This document shows positions 36,829 through 50,376 of a stretch of DNA of 64,000 nt, one piece after another. The DNA is from Modestobacter sp. Leaf380 (GTDB lineage Bacteria; Actinomycetota; Actinomycetes; Mycobacteriales; Geodermatophilaceae), in assembly GCF_001424485.1 (NCBI RefSeq), contig NZ_LMQC01000025.1:1-64000 (forward strand), written 5' to 3'. The notes under the pieces are model-generated. The model had not been told where the DNA came from. It worked only from the letters and a program-made list of their open reading frames with translations, and did no database searches. The first letter of the stretch is position 1. Each line of letters starts with the position of its first letter. The translations under genes were made by a program, and so were the position numbers.

Positions 36829-38844
36829 GTGAGCGCTCCCCCGCGCCCGTCGCGCCCGGTGCCCCCGCTGCCCTACCCGGTGGAGTCCTACCCGCCGCAG
36901 GTCCGGGCCGCCCCGCTGCGCGACCGCGTCACCCCGCAGCAGCTGCTGCTGGGCGGCGGTGCGGTGGCCGTCGTCGGCACCGGGCTGGCCGCGCTCACCG
37001 TCGGCAACCCGCTGGGTGTGGCCGTCGTGGTCGGGTTGCTGCTGGTCTGCGCGGCACTGGCGGTGCTGGCCGGGCACGCCGGCAGCCGCACCGCCGGTGA
37101 GGCGCTCGCGCTCAGTGCGGTGGCCTCGGCGGGCGCACTGGTCGGGGTGGGTGCCACCTCGGCACCCGACGGGCCACTCGCCGCCGCCACGCTGTCCGGC
37201 TTCGTGGCGGCGGCGGCGCTCGCGCTGTGGCCGTTGAGCCCCCAGCTGCGCACCTGGCCCGTGACCGCCTGGGTCGCCGGCCAGGTCGCCGTGCTCGTCC
37301 TCGTGCTGGACACCGGGGTCTCCGGGGTACGGGCGGCCGCGGTCCTGCTGACGGTCGCCGTGACGGGACTGGTCGTCGCCCGGCTCGGTTCCGACGCGGT
37401 CGCCTGGACCGGGCTGCTCGGCGCGGTGCCCTGGTGGGTGTGCGGCGTCGTCCTCGCCGAGCGGGTGGCCTGGTCGGGCGCGGACCCGCTGCCGGCGGCC
37501 GGGCTGGCCGTCGGTGCCGCCGTCGGGCTGCTCCTCACCGCCTCCCCGGACGTGCCCCAGCTGCCCACCCGCGGCCTGGTGCCGGTGCTGTCCGGGCTGA
37601 CCGCCGGGACGGCCGTCGGCGGTGCGGCGCTGACCGGCCCTCCGGGCTGGGTGCTCGGCGCCGGCTTCCTGGGCCTGGGGCTCGCCGCCGTGGTGGCGGT
37701 CGCCGCCTCCCGTGGACCCGACTGGGTGCCCCGCGACGCCGGCCTCACCGCAGCCGTCACCCTGACCACGCTCTCCTGCGCCGGACTGGGGCGCGCGGGC
37801 CGCTGGGGGGACCTGGGCCTGCTGCTGGTGGCCACCGCCGCCGCCGCGGCCCTGCTGTCGGCGCGCAGCCGGGACACCCGCCCCTCCACCGTCCCGGTCA
37901 CCGTGGGCGCCGCGGCCGCCGCGGTCGTGCTGCTGACCACCACCGGCCCGGTGTCGCCGTCCGGGGTGGCCGTCGTGCTGGTCGCCATCGCCGTCACCGC
38001 GCTCGGGGAGGCCGTGGTGCTCGCCGTGGTCCTCCCCCGCCGGGCCGCCTCGCGGGTCGCCTCCTGGGTGCGGTCCCGGGTCGGCGGTCGCGCCGCCCGG
38101 CGACCGGCCCCCGCCGACGTCCGCGACGCCTTCGCCGCCCGCGACACCGGCCGCACCGCGGAGCCCCGGCTCTCGCTGCGCCGCCCCGCGGGCGACTCCC
38201 CCGACGAGCGGGCCGCCGCGCCCACCGCCACCACCGGTGCGCTCGTCGGCGCCCTCGGGGTCGGGACGGCGGCGTCGGCCGGTGCGTGGGCGGTCACCGC
38301 GGTGCTGCTCGCCGTCCTCGGCCTGGCGCTCATGGGGCACGGCGACGTCACCCGGGAGCGGACCACCCGGGTGCTGGGCGGCCTGGCACTGGTCGCCGCG
38401 GCCTGGTCGGCCGGAGCCCAGCTGGGCTGGTCTGCCGTCGAGGTGGTGACGGTCCCCGCGGGCGTCGTGCTGCTGGCCGGGGACTGGCGGCGGCTGCCAC
38501 ACGGTGCGTCCTGGGCGGCCTGGGGCCCGGGTCTGGCCGTCGGCTTGCTGCCCTCGGTCGCCTGGACGCTGGTCGACCCCACCCCGCTGCGGCAGGTGCT
38601 GGTGCTGCTGGCGGCGCTGGTCTGCGTGGTCGGCGGGCTCGGTGGCGCGGTGCGGGCACCGTTCGTGCTCGGCCTGGTCGCCGTCGTGGGCGTGACCGTC
38701 GGCTGGCTGCTGGACGGCGTCCCCACGCCGTGGCTGGCCGCCCTCCTGGTGGTGGGCGCGCTGCTGCTGGCCCTCGGCGCCGCCCGAGAGCGGCAGCGCC
38801 GGCGCGGCGAGCGGGTGCCGTCCCGGCTGCGCACCTTCCGCTGA
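36829..38844 (+). CDS. Large polytopic membrane protein (SCO7613 C-terminal-type)
   Basis: A 671-residue protein with about twenty predicted membrane helices and almost no polar domains. A short proline-rich cytoplasmic start (PPRPSRPVPPLPYPVESYPP) leads directly into an Ala/Val/Leu/Gly-rich membrane region, interrupted by one basic loop (about residues 405-460, SWVRSRVGGRAARRPAPADV). This resembles the actinobacterial proteins named for the SCO7613 C-terminal domain; function unknown. I place the start at the GTG 36829, five bases after GGAGG; the frame is open further upstream. Confidence 0.75.
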   Translation: MSAPPRPSRPVPPLPYPVESYPPQVRAAPLRDRVTPQQLLLGGGAVAVVGTGLAALTVGNPLGVAVVVGLLLVCAALAVLAGHAGSRTAGEALALSAVASAGALVGVGATSAPDGPLAAATLSGFVAAAALALWPLSPQLRTWPVTAWVAGQVAVLVLVLDTGVSGVRAAAVLLTVAVTGLVVARLGSDAVAWTGLLGAVPWWVCGVVLAERVAWSGADPLPAAGLAVGAAVGLLLTASPDVPQLPTRGLVPVLSGLTAGTAVGGAALTGPPGWVLGAGFLGLGLAAVVAVAASRGPDWVPRDAGLTAAVTLTTLSCAGLGRAGRWGDLGLLLVATAAAAALLSARSRDTRPSTVPVTVGAAAAAVVLLTTTGPVSPSGVAVVLVAIAVTALGEAVVLAVVLPRRAASRVASWVRSRVGGRAARRPAPADVRDAFAARDTGRTAEPRLSLRRPAGDSPDERAAAPTATTGALVGALGVGTAASAGAWAVTAVLLAVLGLALMGHGDVTRERTTRVLGGLALVAAAWSAGAQLGWSAVEVVTVPAGVVLLAGDWRRLPHGASWAAWGPGLAVGLLPSVAWTLVDPTPLRQVLVLLAALVCVVGGLGGAVRAPFVLGLVAVVGVTVGWLLDGVPTPWLAALLVVGALLLALGAARERQRRRGERVPSRLRTFR

Positions 38845-38863
38845 CCCGGTCCGGGCCCGCCGC

Positions 38864-39478
38864 TCAGGAGCCGAAGAGGGACTCGGCGCAGACGACGCGG
38901 TAGCCCGCGGCCAGGAACGACCGCAGCGACGCGGTGTTGGCCGGGGCGACCTGGGCCCAGAGCGGACCGTCCACCAGGGCCGGTGCGGCGGCGGCCAGCG
39001 CAGCACCGAGCCCGCGGCCCCGGGCAGCCGAGTCCACCTCGATGCTGACTTCCCACCGGCCGGCGAGACCCCGCCCCAGCGTCAGCAGCGCCGCCGCGTC
39101 CGGAGTGCCGAGCACGCGGACGTCGGAGCGGTGGAGGTGCGCCCGCTGCACCCGGGGGTGCCCGGCTGCTTCCAGTGGCTGCAACGGGAGGGCCGGGCGC
39201 ACCGGGGCCGCGGGCGCGACCAGCACGGCGTCCACCACGCCCGGTTCGACCCCGGTCTCGTCGGCCAGCGCGGCCAGGAACCGGGCCGACAGCGGCGCGG
39301 CGATCGGGTCTGGGGAGGCCGCGGTCCACGCGCTCACCCAGCCGGGGTCGACGTCCGCGCCGACCACCGCCCACGCGGTTCCACCGACGACGACAGCCCG
39401 CGCCCCGAGGGGCGCGGGCTGTGTCGTGACGCTGCCGTCAGCGGCGGGGTCGACGCCCGCAACCAGGTCCGCCAGCAC
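38864..39478 (-). CDS. GNAT-family N-acetyltransferase
   Basis: A protein of about 204 residues whose C-terminal half is a GNAT fold: VSIEVDSAARGRGLGAALAA gives the acetyl-CoA pyrophosphate loop, followed by LWAQVAPANTASLRSFLAAGY. The N-terminal half (DPGWVSAWTAASPDPIAAPL, PGVVDAVLVAP) is a conserved actinobacterial extension. The start is uncertain: a GTG at 39478 has GGAGGA twelve bases upstream, which is far; a perfect 14-bp hairpin lies inside the coding part. Substrate unknown. Downstream of the suf operon terminator. Confidence 0.7.
   Translation of the reverse strand: MLADLVAGVDPAADGSVTTQPAPLGARAVVVGGTAWAVVGADVDPGWVSAWTAASPDPIAAPLSARFLAALADETGVEPGVVDAVLVAPAAPVRPALPLQPLEAAGHPRVQRAHLHRSDVRVLGTPDAAALLTLGRGLAGRWEVSIEVDSAARGRGLGAALAAAAPALVDGPLWAQVAPANTASLRSFLAAGYRVVCAESLFGS
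39393..39422. other. Perfect 14-bp inverted repeat inside the GNAT reading frame
   Basis: ACAGCCCGCGCCCC and its complement with a two-base loop. It looks like a terminator but lies about 55-85 bases into the assigned GNAT coding region. Confidence 0.6.
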
Positions 39479-39571
39479 CGCCGGGAGCGGTCCTCCGACC
39501 CTGTCCTGCGGCCTGCCTGCAGGAGTCCGCGGCGTGCGAGGCGAGGTGCTGGAACCGCCTTGCTGCAGGGA

Positions 39572-39597
39572 CCCACCGCGAGCTCGCTCGTGGTGGG
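39572..39597. terminator. Terminator hairpin of the suf operon
   Basis: A 12-bp stem with one wobble pair (CCCACCGCGAGC against GCTCGTGGTGGG) and a two-base loop, 19 bases past the last suf gene on the minus strand. Confidence 0.75.
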
Positions 39598-39615
39598 AGG
39601 CAGCAAGGTCCTCGG

Positions 39616-40050
39616 TCAGACCCGGAAGCCCAGTGCGCGCAGCTGCTCGCGACCGTCGTCGGTGATCTTGTCCGGGCCCCACGGCGGCATCCACACCCAG
39701 TTGATCCGGATGTCGTCGACCAGGCCGGGGCCGGGGCCGCCGGTGAGGGCCTGGCGGGCCTGGTCCTCGATGACATCGGTCAGCGGGCAGGCCGCCGAGG
39801 TCAGCGTCATGTCGATGACGGCGACGTTGGAGTCGTCGACCTCCAGGCCGTAGACCAGGCCCAGGTCGACGACGTTCACGCCGAGTTCGGGGTCGACCAC
39901 GTCGCGCATGGCCTCCTCGAGCTCCTCGAGGTCGGCCTTGATGAACGGGGCCCTGGGCGCCGCGGCGGCGGCGGGCGCCGACGTCGCGTCAGCGGCGGGG
40001 GCGTCGACGGCGGTGGTGTCGACGGCGGTGGTGTCGGTGGTCTCGCTCAT
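39616..40050 (-). CDS. sufT: SufT-like metal-sulfur cluster assembly factor (DUF59/MIP18 family)
   Basis: A 144-residue protein: a disordered Ala/Thr-rich N-terminus (about 1-45, with repeated TTAVD) and a DUF59 domain, EAMRDVVDPELGVNVVDLGL, with the conserved cysteine in SAACPLTDVIEDQ and the motif WMPPWGPDKIT. These proteins assist maturation or delivery of Fe-S clusters. The ATG overlaps the sufU stop (ATGA). Last gene of the suf operon, placed as in other actinobacteria. Confidence 0.92.
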   Translation of the reverse strand: MSETTDTTAVDTTAVDAPAADATSAPAAAAAPRAPFIKADLEELEEAMRDVVDPELGVNVVDLGLVYGLEVDDSNVAVIDMTLTSAACPLTDVIEDQARQALTGGPGPGLVDDIRINWVWMPPWGPDKITDDGREQLRALGFRV

Positions 40051-40522
40051 GCGGGCTCTCCCGTGGTCGTCGCTTCGGTGGGCTCCCAGGCCCGGGCGCT
40101 GGCGTCCTTGAGGGCCATCCAGCTCATCAGCGCGCACTTGACCCGCGCCGGGTACTTCGATACCCCGGCGAACGCGACGGCGTCCTCCAGGCTGTCCTCG
40201 AGCTCGTCGGCCACGGACGTGTCGCCCTTGGCCTGCATCAGCCGCACGAAGTCCTCACCGGTGGCCAGCGCCTCCGGCACGCTCTTGCCGACGACCAGGT
40301 CGTACATCGCCGACACCGAGGCCTGGCTGATCGAGCAGCCCTGCCCCTCGTAGGAGACGTCGGTGAGGGTGTCGCCCTCGACCTTGACCCGCAGGGTCAC
40401 CTCGTCCCCGCAGGTGGGGTTGACGTGGTGCACCTCGGCGTCGAACGGGTCGCGCAGACCGCGGCCGTGCGGGTTCCGGTAGTGGTCCAGGATGATCTCC
40501 TGGTACATGTCCTGCAGCTTCA

Positions 40523-40523
<1 letters not shown>
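40047..40523 (-). CDS. sufU: Fe-S cluster assembly sulfurtransferase SufU
   Basis: A 158-residue protein of the Gram-positive SufU group. The zinc/sulfur ligands are Cys38 (NPTCGDEVTL), Cys63 (GQGCSISQAS) and Cys130 (RVKCALMSW), and the insertion between the second and third cysteine that separates SufU from IscU is present. It takes persulfide sulfur from SufS and passes it to SufBCD. Its ATG overlaps the sufS stop by one base (TGATG). Confidence 0.96.
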
Positions 40524-42687
<2,164 letters not shown>

Positions 42688-42697
42688 GTCATGCCTC

Positions 42698-43057
42698 TCA
42701 GTTCGTCTCGGCCGCGGAGGTGTCGACGAGGACGTCGACGTAGATGCTGTCGCCCTCGACGCGGACCGGGTGGGTGGTGACCGGCTTGTTCGCCGGCAGG
42801 TTGGTGGGCGCACCGGTGCGCAGGTCGAAGCACGACCCGTGCCAGGTGCACTCGATGGTGGGGACGCCGTCGACGATCTCGACGTCCCCGTCGCTCAGCG
42901 GGTAGTCCTGGTGCGAGCACAGGTCGGTCAGGGCGTACACCTGACCCTCGTGCCGCGCCACGACGAGCTCGATGGCATCTGCGCCGTCGCCGACGGAGAC
43001 CGGGAGGGCCTCGCCGTCGGCGACCTCGGAGAGGGAGCAGACCCGCTGGTAGCTCAT
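42698..43057 (-). CDS. Rieske-type ferredoxin (non-haem oxygenase ferredoxin-like) in suf operon
   Basis: A 119-residue Rieske [2Fe-2S] protein with both ligand pairs: C-x-H in LCSHQDYPL and C-x-x-H in CTWHGSCFDL. It is a soluble ferredoxin of the NdoA/biphenyl-dioxygenase-ferredoxin style, regularly found between sufD and sufC in actinobacteria, probably as an electron donor for cluster assembly or as a client. The ATG overlaps the sufD stop (ATGA). Confidence 0.93.
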   Translation of the reverse strand: MSYQRVCSLSEVADGEALPVSVGDGADAIELVVARHEGQVYALTDLCSHQDYPLSDGDVEIVDGVPTIECTWHGSCFDLRTGAPTNLPANKPVTTHPVRVEGDSIYVDVLVDTSAAETN

Positions 43058-44388
43058 GCCGGCTGGAGCTCGCCCTGCTCGACGTCCTGCTCCTCGAGGC
43101 CCGGGAGGGCACCCAGCCGCTGCTCGATGGTGCCCATCAGGCGGTCGGCCAGCTCGGGGACGGCGATCTTCTGCACCACGTCGGCGAAGAAGCCGCGGAC
43201 GACCAGGCGGCGGGCGGTCTCGGCGTCGATCCCGCGCGAGCAGAGGTAGAACAGCTGCTCGTCGTCGAACCGGCCGGTGGCGCTGGCGTGGCCGGCGCTG
43301 ACGATCTCGCCGGTCTCGATCTCCAGGTTGGGCACCGAGTCGGCGCGGGCGCCGTCGGTGAGCACCAGGTTGCGGTTGAGCTCGTAGGTCTCGGTGCCGG
43401 TGGCCGCGGGGCGGATCCGGACGTCGCCGACCCACACCGTGTGCGCTTCCTCGCCCTGCAGCGCGCCCTTGTAGACGACGTTGCTGACGCAGTTCGGCGT
43501 GGCGTGGTCGACCCAGAGCCGGTGCTCCTGGTGCTGGGTCTCGTCGGCGAAGTAGACGCCGGAGAGGTCCGCGGTGCCGCCGGGGCCGGCGTACTCGACG
43601 TTGCTGACCAGCCGGACCAGGTCCCCGCCCAGGGTCACGACGACCTGGCGGAAGGTGGCGTCCCGGCCGACGACGGCGTCGTACTGACCGCCGTGCGCCG
43701 TGCCCGGCTCCCACTCCTGGACGCTGATGAGCTCGACGTGCGCGCCGTCGCCGACGAGCACCACCACCCCGCCGGAGTACTTGGCGGAGCCGGAGTGGTC
43801 CAGCACGACGGTGGCCTTGGCGAACGCGCCGACCTCGATGACGGTCTGGCCCCACACGACGTCGTCGGAGCCGGTGCCGCGCAGCGACAGCGTGACCGGG
43901 CGGTCCAGCTGCGCCTCCGCGGGCACCCGGACGACGGTCGCACCGCCCGCGCGGACGCGGGTGAGGGCGGCGAGCCGGTCGACGGGCTCGGGCAGGCCCT
44001 TGAGCAGCGGGTCGTCGGCGCCGACGGTGGTCAGCTCGACCCCGTCGGGCAGGTCCGACGTCAGCTCCAGGCGGGCGTCGGAGTCCGCGCCCTCCAGCAG
44101 CGGGCGGACCCGCTTCATCGGGGTGAAGCGCCACTGCTCCTCCCGACCCGTGACGACGGCGAAGTCGTCGGGGTCGGCGGAGGTGAACCGCTCGGCCGGC
44201 GAACCGGTCGGGGTCGGGCCACCGTGGCTGTGCGATCCCGGCCCGGCACCGGCGGTGCCGGTGTCGGAGGCGGGGGTGGTCGGCGGGCCGGCCTGTGCGC
44301 CGACGCCGGGAGCGAAGAGCTCGCTGGCCAGCGCGGCGGACTCGGCCGGTCCGGCGATCGTGTCGGGGGTGTCAGTGTTCTCCGGCAT
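43054..44388 (-). CDS. sufD: Fe-S cluster assembly scaffold SufD
   Basis: A 444-residue SufD. The N-terminal 65 residues are low-complexity (Gly/Pro/Thr/His) and look disordered, longer than usual. The beta-helix core follows, with VEYAGPGGTADLSGVYFADE and HRLWVDHATPNCVSNVVYKG, and the C-terminal SufC-binding helices DDEQLFYLCSRGIDAETARR. Its ATG shares a base with the sufB stop (TGATG). Partner of SufB and SufC. Confidence 0.95.
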   Translation of the reverse strand: MPENTDTPDTIAGPAESAALASELFAPGVGAQAGPPTTPASDTGTAGAGPGSHSHGGPTPTGSPAERFTSADPDDFAVVTGREEQWRFTPMKRVRPLLEGADSDARLELTSDLPDGVELTTVGADDPLLKGLPEPVDRLAALTRVRAGGATVVRVPAEAQLDRPVTLSLRGTGSDDVVWGQTVIEVGAFAKATVVLDHSGSAKYSGGVVVLVGDGAHVELISVQEWEPGTAHGGQYDAVVGRDATFRQVVVTLGGDLVRLVSNVEYAGPGGTADLSGVYFADETQHQEHRLWVDHATPNCVSNVVYKGALQGEEAHTVWVGDVRIRPAATGTETYELNRNLVLTDGARADSVPNLEIETGEIVSAGHASATGRFDDEQLFYLCSRGIDAETARRLVVRGFFADVVQKIAVPELADRLMGTIEQRLGALPGLEEQDVEQGELQPA

Positions 44389-45824
44389 CAGCCGACGGCA
44401 CCTTCCATCTGCAGCTCGATCAGGCGGTTCAGCTCGAGGGCGTACTCCATCGGCAGCTCCCGGGCGATCGGCTCGACGAAGCCGCGCACGACCATCGCCA
44501 TCGCCTCGTCCTCGGACAGACCACGGCTCATCAGGTAGAAGAGCTGGTCCTCACTCACCCGGGAGACGGTCGCCTCGTGGCCCATGGACACGTCGTCCTC
44601 GCGGACGTCGACGTAGGGGTAGGTGTCCGAGCGGCTGATCGTGTCGACCAGCAGCGCGTCGCACTTCACCGTGGAGCGGGAGCCGTGGGCGCCCTCGTCG
44701 ATCTGCACCAGGCCCCGGTAGGAGGTCCGGCCGCCACCGCGGGCGACGGACTTGCTGATGATGTTCGAGGAGGTGTGCGGGGCGGCGTGCACCATCTTGG
44801 CGCCGGCGTCCTGGTGCTGGCCCTCGCCGGCGAAGGCGATGGAGAGCACCTCGCCCTTGGCGTGCTCACCGGTCATCCACACGGCCGGGTACTTCATCGT
44901 CACCTTGGAGCCGATGTTGCCGTCGACCCACTCCATGGTCGCGCCCTCGTGGGCCACGGCCCGCTTGGTGACCAGGTTGTAGACGTTGTTCGACCAGTTC
45001 TGGATGGTCGTGTACCGGCAGCGGGCGTTCTTCTTCACGATGATCTCGACGACCGCGGAGTGCAGCGAGTCCGACTTGTAGATCGGCGCGGTGCAGCCCT
45101 CGACGTAGTGCACGTAGGCACCCTCGTCGATGATCATGAGCGTCCGCTCGAACTGGCCCATGTTCTCGGTGTTGATCCGGAAGTAGGCCTGCAGCGGGAT
45201 CTCCACGTTGACGCCCGGGGGCACGTAGATGAAGGAGCCACCGGACCAGACGGCGGTGTTCAGCGCGGAGAACTTGTTGTCCCCGGAGGGGATCACCGAG
45301 CCGAAGTACTCGCGGAACAGGTCCTCGTGCTCGCGCAGCGCGGTGTCGGTGTCCAGGAACAGGACGCCCTGCTGCTCGAGGTCCTCACGGATCGAGTGGT
45401 AGACGACCTCGGACTCGTACTGGGCCGCGACGCCGGAGACCAGGCGCTGCTTCTCGGCCTCCGGGATGCCCAGCTTGTCGTAGGTGTTCTTGATGTCGGC
45501 CGGGAGGTCGTCCCAGGTCGCGGCCTGCTTCTCCGTCGACTTCACGAAGTACTTGATGTTGTCGAAGTCGATGCCGGAGAGGTCGGAGCCCCAGTCGGGC
45601 ATGGGCTTCTTGCCGAAGAGCTTGAGGGCCTTGAGGCGGCGCTCGAGCATCCACTCGGGCTCGTTCTTGCGGCGCGAGATGTCGCGGACGACCTCTTCGT
45701 TGATGCCACGACGGGACGAGGCGCCGGCGACGTCGGCGTCCGCCCAGCCGTACTTGTAGCGGCCGAGCTGGTCGATCTGCTCGTCCTGCGTCAGCGGGGT
45801 GACGGGCTGCTCTGTGGTGGTCAT
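44388..45824 (-). CDS. sufB: Fe-S cluster assembly scaffold SufB
   Basis: A 478-residue scaffold subunit, full-length. Conserved segments include [40 protein letters not shown] with VEGCTAP, and the C-terminal [20 protein letters not shown]. There is no intein, unlike SufB of many mycobacteria. The ATG at 45824 overlaps the sufR stop (ATGA). First structural gene of the operon; forms SufBC2D with the downstream products. Confidence 0.97.
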   Translation of the reverse strand: MTTTEQPVTPLTQDEQIDQLGRYKYGWADADVAGASSRRGINEEVVRDISRRKNEPEWMLERRLKALKLFGKKPMPDWGSDLSGIDFDNIKYFVKSTEKQAATWDDLPADIKNTYDKLGIPEAEKQRLVSGVAAQYESEVVYHSIREDLEQQGVLFLDTDTALREHEDLFREYFGSVIPSGDNKFSALNTAVWSGGSFIYVPPGVNVEIPLQAYFRINTENMGQFERTLMIIDEGAYVHYVEGCTAPIYKSDSLHSAVVEIIVKKNARCRYTTIQNWSNNVYNLVTKRAVAHEGATMEWVDGNIGSKVTMKYPAVWMTGEHAKGEVLSIAFAGEGQHQDAGAKMVHAAPHTSSNIISKSVARGGGRTSYRGLVQIDEGAHGSRSTVKCDALLVDTISRSDTYPYVDVREDDVSMGHEATVSRVSEDQLFYLMSRGLSEDEAMAMVVRGFVEPIARELPMEYALELNRLIELQMEGAVG

Positions 45825-46624
45825 GCGGGCGTCCTCTCCCGGGCGATCTGGCGGGTGTGGCTCGGTGCGGGGCGGGGTGGTGCGTCCGCCCGCTCTCTCG
45901 GTACAGGGCTCCCGGGGCGGGTTGTGTTCCCGCTCCGTCGGCTCCCGGGTATGTGGGTGGTGCAGACCCCGTCGCCGTGGGCGATGGTGGCCAGGCGTTG
46001 GACGTGCGTGCCGACCAGCCGCCCGATGACCGCGGTCTCGGCCTCGCACAGCTGGGGGAACTCCGCGGCGACGTGGGCCACCGGGCAGTGGTGCTGGCAC
46101 AGCTGGCCGCCGCTGGAGATGGCCGACGCCGAGGCCGCGTAGCCCTCGGCGGTGAGCGCCTCGGCCAGGACCTGGGCCCGGTCGACCGGCTCGGGGCCGG
46201 TCGTCGAGGCGGCCCGCTCGACGGCGGTGGAGCAGCGCTGCTCCAGGCCGGCCAGCTGGCGCTCGGCGACGTCCCGGACGGCGTCGGGGCCCCCGTGCGC
46301 GGCGACGAACCGCAGCGCGGTGAGCGCCAGGTCGTCGTAGGCGTGCGGGAAGCCTGAGCGGCCGGCGTCGGTGAGGCTGAAGTGCCGGGCCGGGCGACCG
46401 CGGCCGCGGACCGAGCCGGGCAACGAGCGCTCGGCGACCCGGCCCTCGGCCACCAGGCCGTCCAGGTGCCGGCGGACGGCGGCCGGCGAGACGCCCAGGC
46501 GGGTGGCCAGCTCGGTGGCGGTCTGCGCGCCGTGCTCCAGCAGCAGACCCGTCACACGGTCACGGGTGCGCCCGTCGTCGGCCGGTGCCGACGGACGGGC
46601 GGACTGCGCCGCAGTGGATTCCAC
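45821..46624 (-). CDS. sufR: SufR-like Fe-S-dependent transcriptional repressor
   Basis: A 267-residue regulator with an N-terminal winged helix (about 22-75: [20 protein letters not shown]) and a C-terminal cluster site with Cys176, Cys180, Cys193 and Cys221 in [19 protein letters not shown] and beyond. In mycobacteria and cyanobacteria SufR represses the suf operon when its cluster is occupied. The last 40 residues are an Arg/Pro-rich tail of unknown role. It starts with GTG at 46624 without a ribosome site and is coupled to sufB. Confidence 0.92.
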   Translation of the reverse strand: MESTAAQSARPSAPADDGRTRDRVTGLLLEHGAQTATELATRLGVSPAAVRRHLDGLVAEGRVAERSLPGSVRGRGRPARHFSLTDAGRSGFPHAYDDLALTALRFVAAHGGPDAVRDVAERQLAGLEQRCSTAVERAASTTGPEPVDRAQVLAEALTAEGYAASASAISSGGQLCQHHCPVAHVAAEFPQLCEAETAVIGRLVGTHVQRLATIAHGDGVCTTHIPGSRRSGNTTRPGSPVPRERADAPPRPAPSHTRQIARERTPA

Positions 46625-46635
46625 AACACGAGTGT
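46621..46635 (-). promoter_or_regulatory. SufR-type operator overlapping the sufR start
   Basis: On the minus strand ACACT, five bases, TGTGG. This matches nine of ten positions of the ACACT-N5-TGTGA palindrome reported for mycobacterial SufR (from memory). It covers the GTG start, and a candidate -10 (AAATAG/TAGCGC) lies just upstream at 46637-46645, so transcription may begin at or next to the start codon and be blocked by bound SufR. Confidence 0.65.
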
Positions 46636-46693
46636 GCGCTATTTCGCGGGGCTCGCAAGCAAGGTCGCCCTAACCCGAACGCGCCGGTCACGG

Positions 46694-46729
46694 GCGCGGG
46701 GAGGGGCCCCGGTGGACCCCTCCCCGCGC
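46694..46729. terminator. Terminator hairpin after clpC-like gene
   Basis: A perfect 13-bp stem (GCGCGGGGAGGGG and complement) with a ten-base loop, 20 bases past the minus-strand stop at 46750 and upstream of the sufR promoter. Confidence 0.75.
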
Positions 46730-46749
46730 TCGTGGCACCCGGTGCCAGG

Positions 46750-49263
<2,514 letters not shown>

Positions 49264-49452
49264 GGTGGTCACTCCTGGGGGTCGTCCTGCGCCGACTCCG
49301 CCCCGCCGGGTCTCGGCGGGGGGCCGTGCGCCGCGGGGGCCGGTCCGGGGCCGTCGCCCCGGGTGCCCTGCGCTGCCGGACACAGCGCTCACGCAGGGGG
49401 TGACCTTCCCCGCTTCGCCACCGGCGAACACGGCCTGCCCCCGACGGCCACC

Positions 49453-49458
49453 TACGCT
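49453..49458 (+). promoter_or_regulatory. -10 box (TACGCT), leaderless start of haem A synthase gene
   Basis: TACGCT, six bases, then GTG at 49465, the same sequence and spacing as before the FadR-type regulator. Confidence 0.55.
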
Positions 49459-49464
49459 GGGTCC

Positions 49465-50376
49465 GTGCCGGTCTCCTCTGCCGTCGTCAGCCGCGTCGCG
49501 CTCGCCAACGTCGTCGCCAACGGGCTCATCGTGGTCACCGGGGGCGCCGTCCGGCTCACCGGATCCGGCCTCGGCTGCCCGACCTGGCCCGAGTGCACCG
49601 ACGGCTCCATCGCCCCGACCCCCGAGCTCGCCGGCCACGGCCTGATCGAGTTCGGCAACCGGCTGCTGACCTTCGTCGTCGCCGTCATCGCCATCGCGAC
49701 CGTCGTCGTGGTGTGGCGCTCGGCCCGGCGCGAGCTGCGGAGGTGGGCGGTGGCCAGCTTCCTGGGCATCCCCGCGCAGGCCCTGCTCGGCGGGGTCACC
49801 GTGCTCACCGGGCTGAACCCGTGGACGGTGGCCGCGCACTTCCTGCTGTCCATGGTCCTGGTGGCCGTGGCGACCACGCTGTGGCTGCGGTCCCGGGAAC
49901 CGGGCGTGGGCCAGCTGCTGGTCCGGCGTCCCATCGCACTGCTGGTCACCGGCATCGCCGCCACGGTCGCCGCGGTCCAGGTGTTCGGCACCGTCGTCAC
50001 CGGTTCCGGTCCGCACAGCGGTGACCCCGACGCCGGCCGCACCGGCCTGGACGCCGAGCTGGTCAGCCAGCTGCACGCCGACGTCGTCTTCCTGCTGATC
50101 GGGCTCACCGTCGCGCTGCTGGTCGCGCTGTACGCCACCGACTCCCCCGGTCGGGTCCGCCGGGCCGCCCGCGACCTGCTGGTGGTCGAGCTGGCCCAGG
50201 GCGTCATCGGCTACGTGCAGTACTTCACCGACCTGCCCGTCGTGCTGGTGCTCCTCCACATGGCCGGCGCCGTGCTCATCTCGGCCTACACCGCCCGGCT
50301 GCTGTGGGCCGTCCGCGGGCCGGCGTCCGAACTGCCGGTCGACGCGCCCGCCGAGCCGTTCGCCGCCGCGCGCTGA
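49465..50376 (+). CDS. ctaA: Haem A synthase (COX15/CtaA)
   Basis: A 303-residue membrane enzyme with eight helices that oxidises haem O to haem A for the aa3 oxidase. The first extracytoplasmic loop has the cysteine pair Cys38/Cys44 (GCPTWPEC) of the Gram-positive type, and the haem-ligand histidines are visible in GHGLIEFGNR (58), AAHFLLSM, QLHADVV and LLHMAGAV. The GTG is set by the leaderless -10 box. It is convergent with ctaB, which makes the substrate haem O. Confidence 0.94.
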   Translation: MPVSSAVVSRVALANVVANGLIVVTGGAVRLTGSGLGCPTWPECTDGSIAPTPELAGHGLIEFGNRLLTFVVAVIAIATVVVVWRSARRELRRWAVASFLGIPAQALLGGVTVLTGLNPWTVAAHFLLSMVLVAVATTLWLRSREPGVGQLLVRRPIALLVTGIAATVAAVQVFGTVVTGSGPHSGDPDAGRTGLDAELVSQLHADVVFLLIGLTVALLVALYATDSPGRVRRAARDLLVVELAQGVIGYVQYFTDLPVVLVLLHMAGAVLISAYTARLLWAVRGPASELPVDAPAEPFAAAR

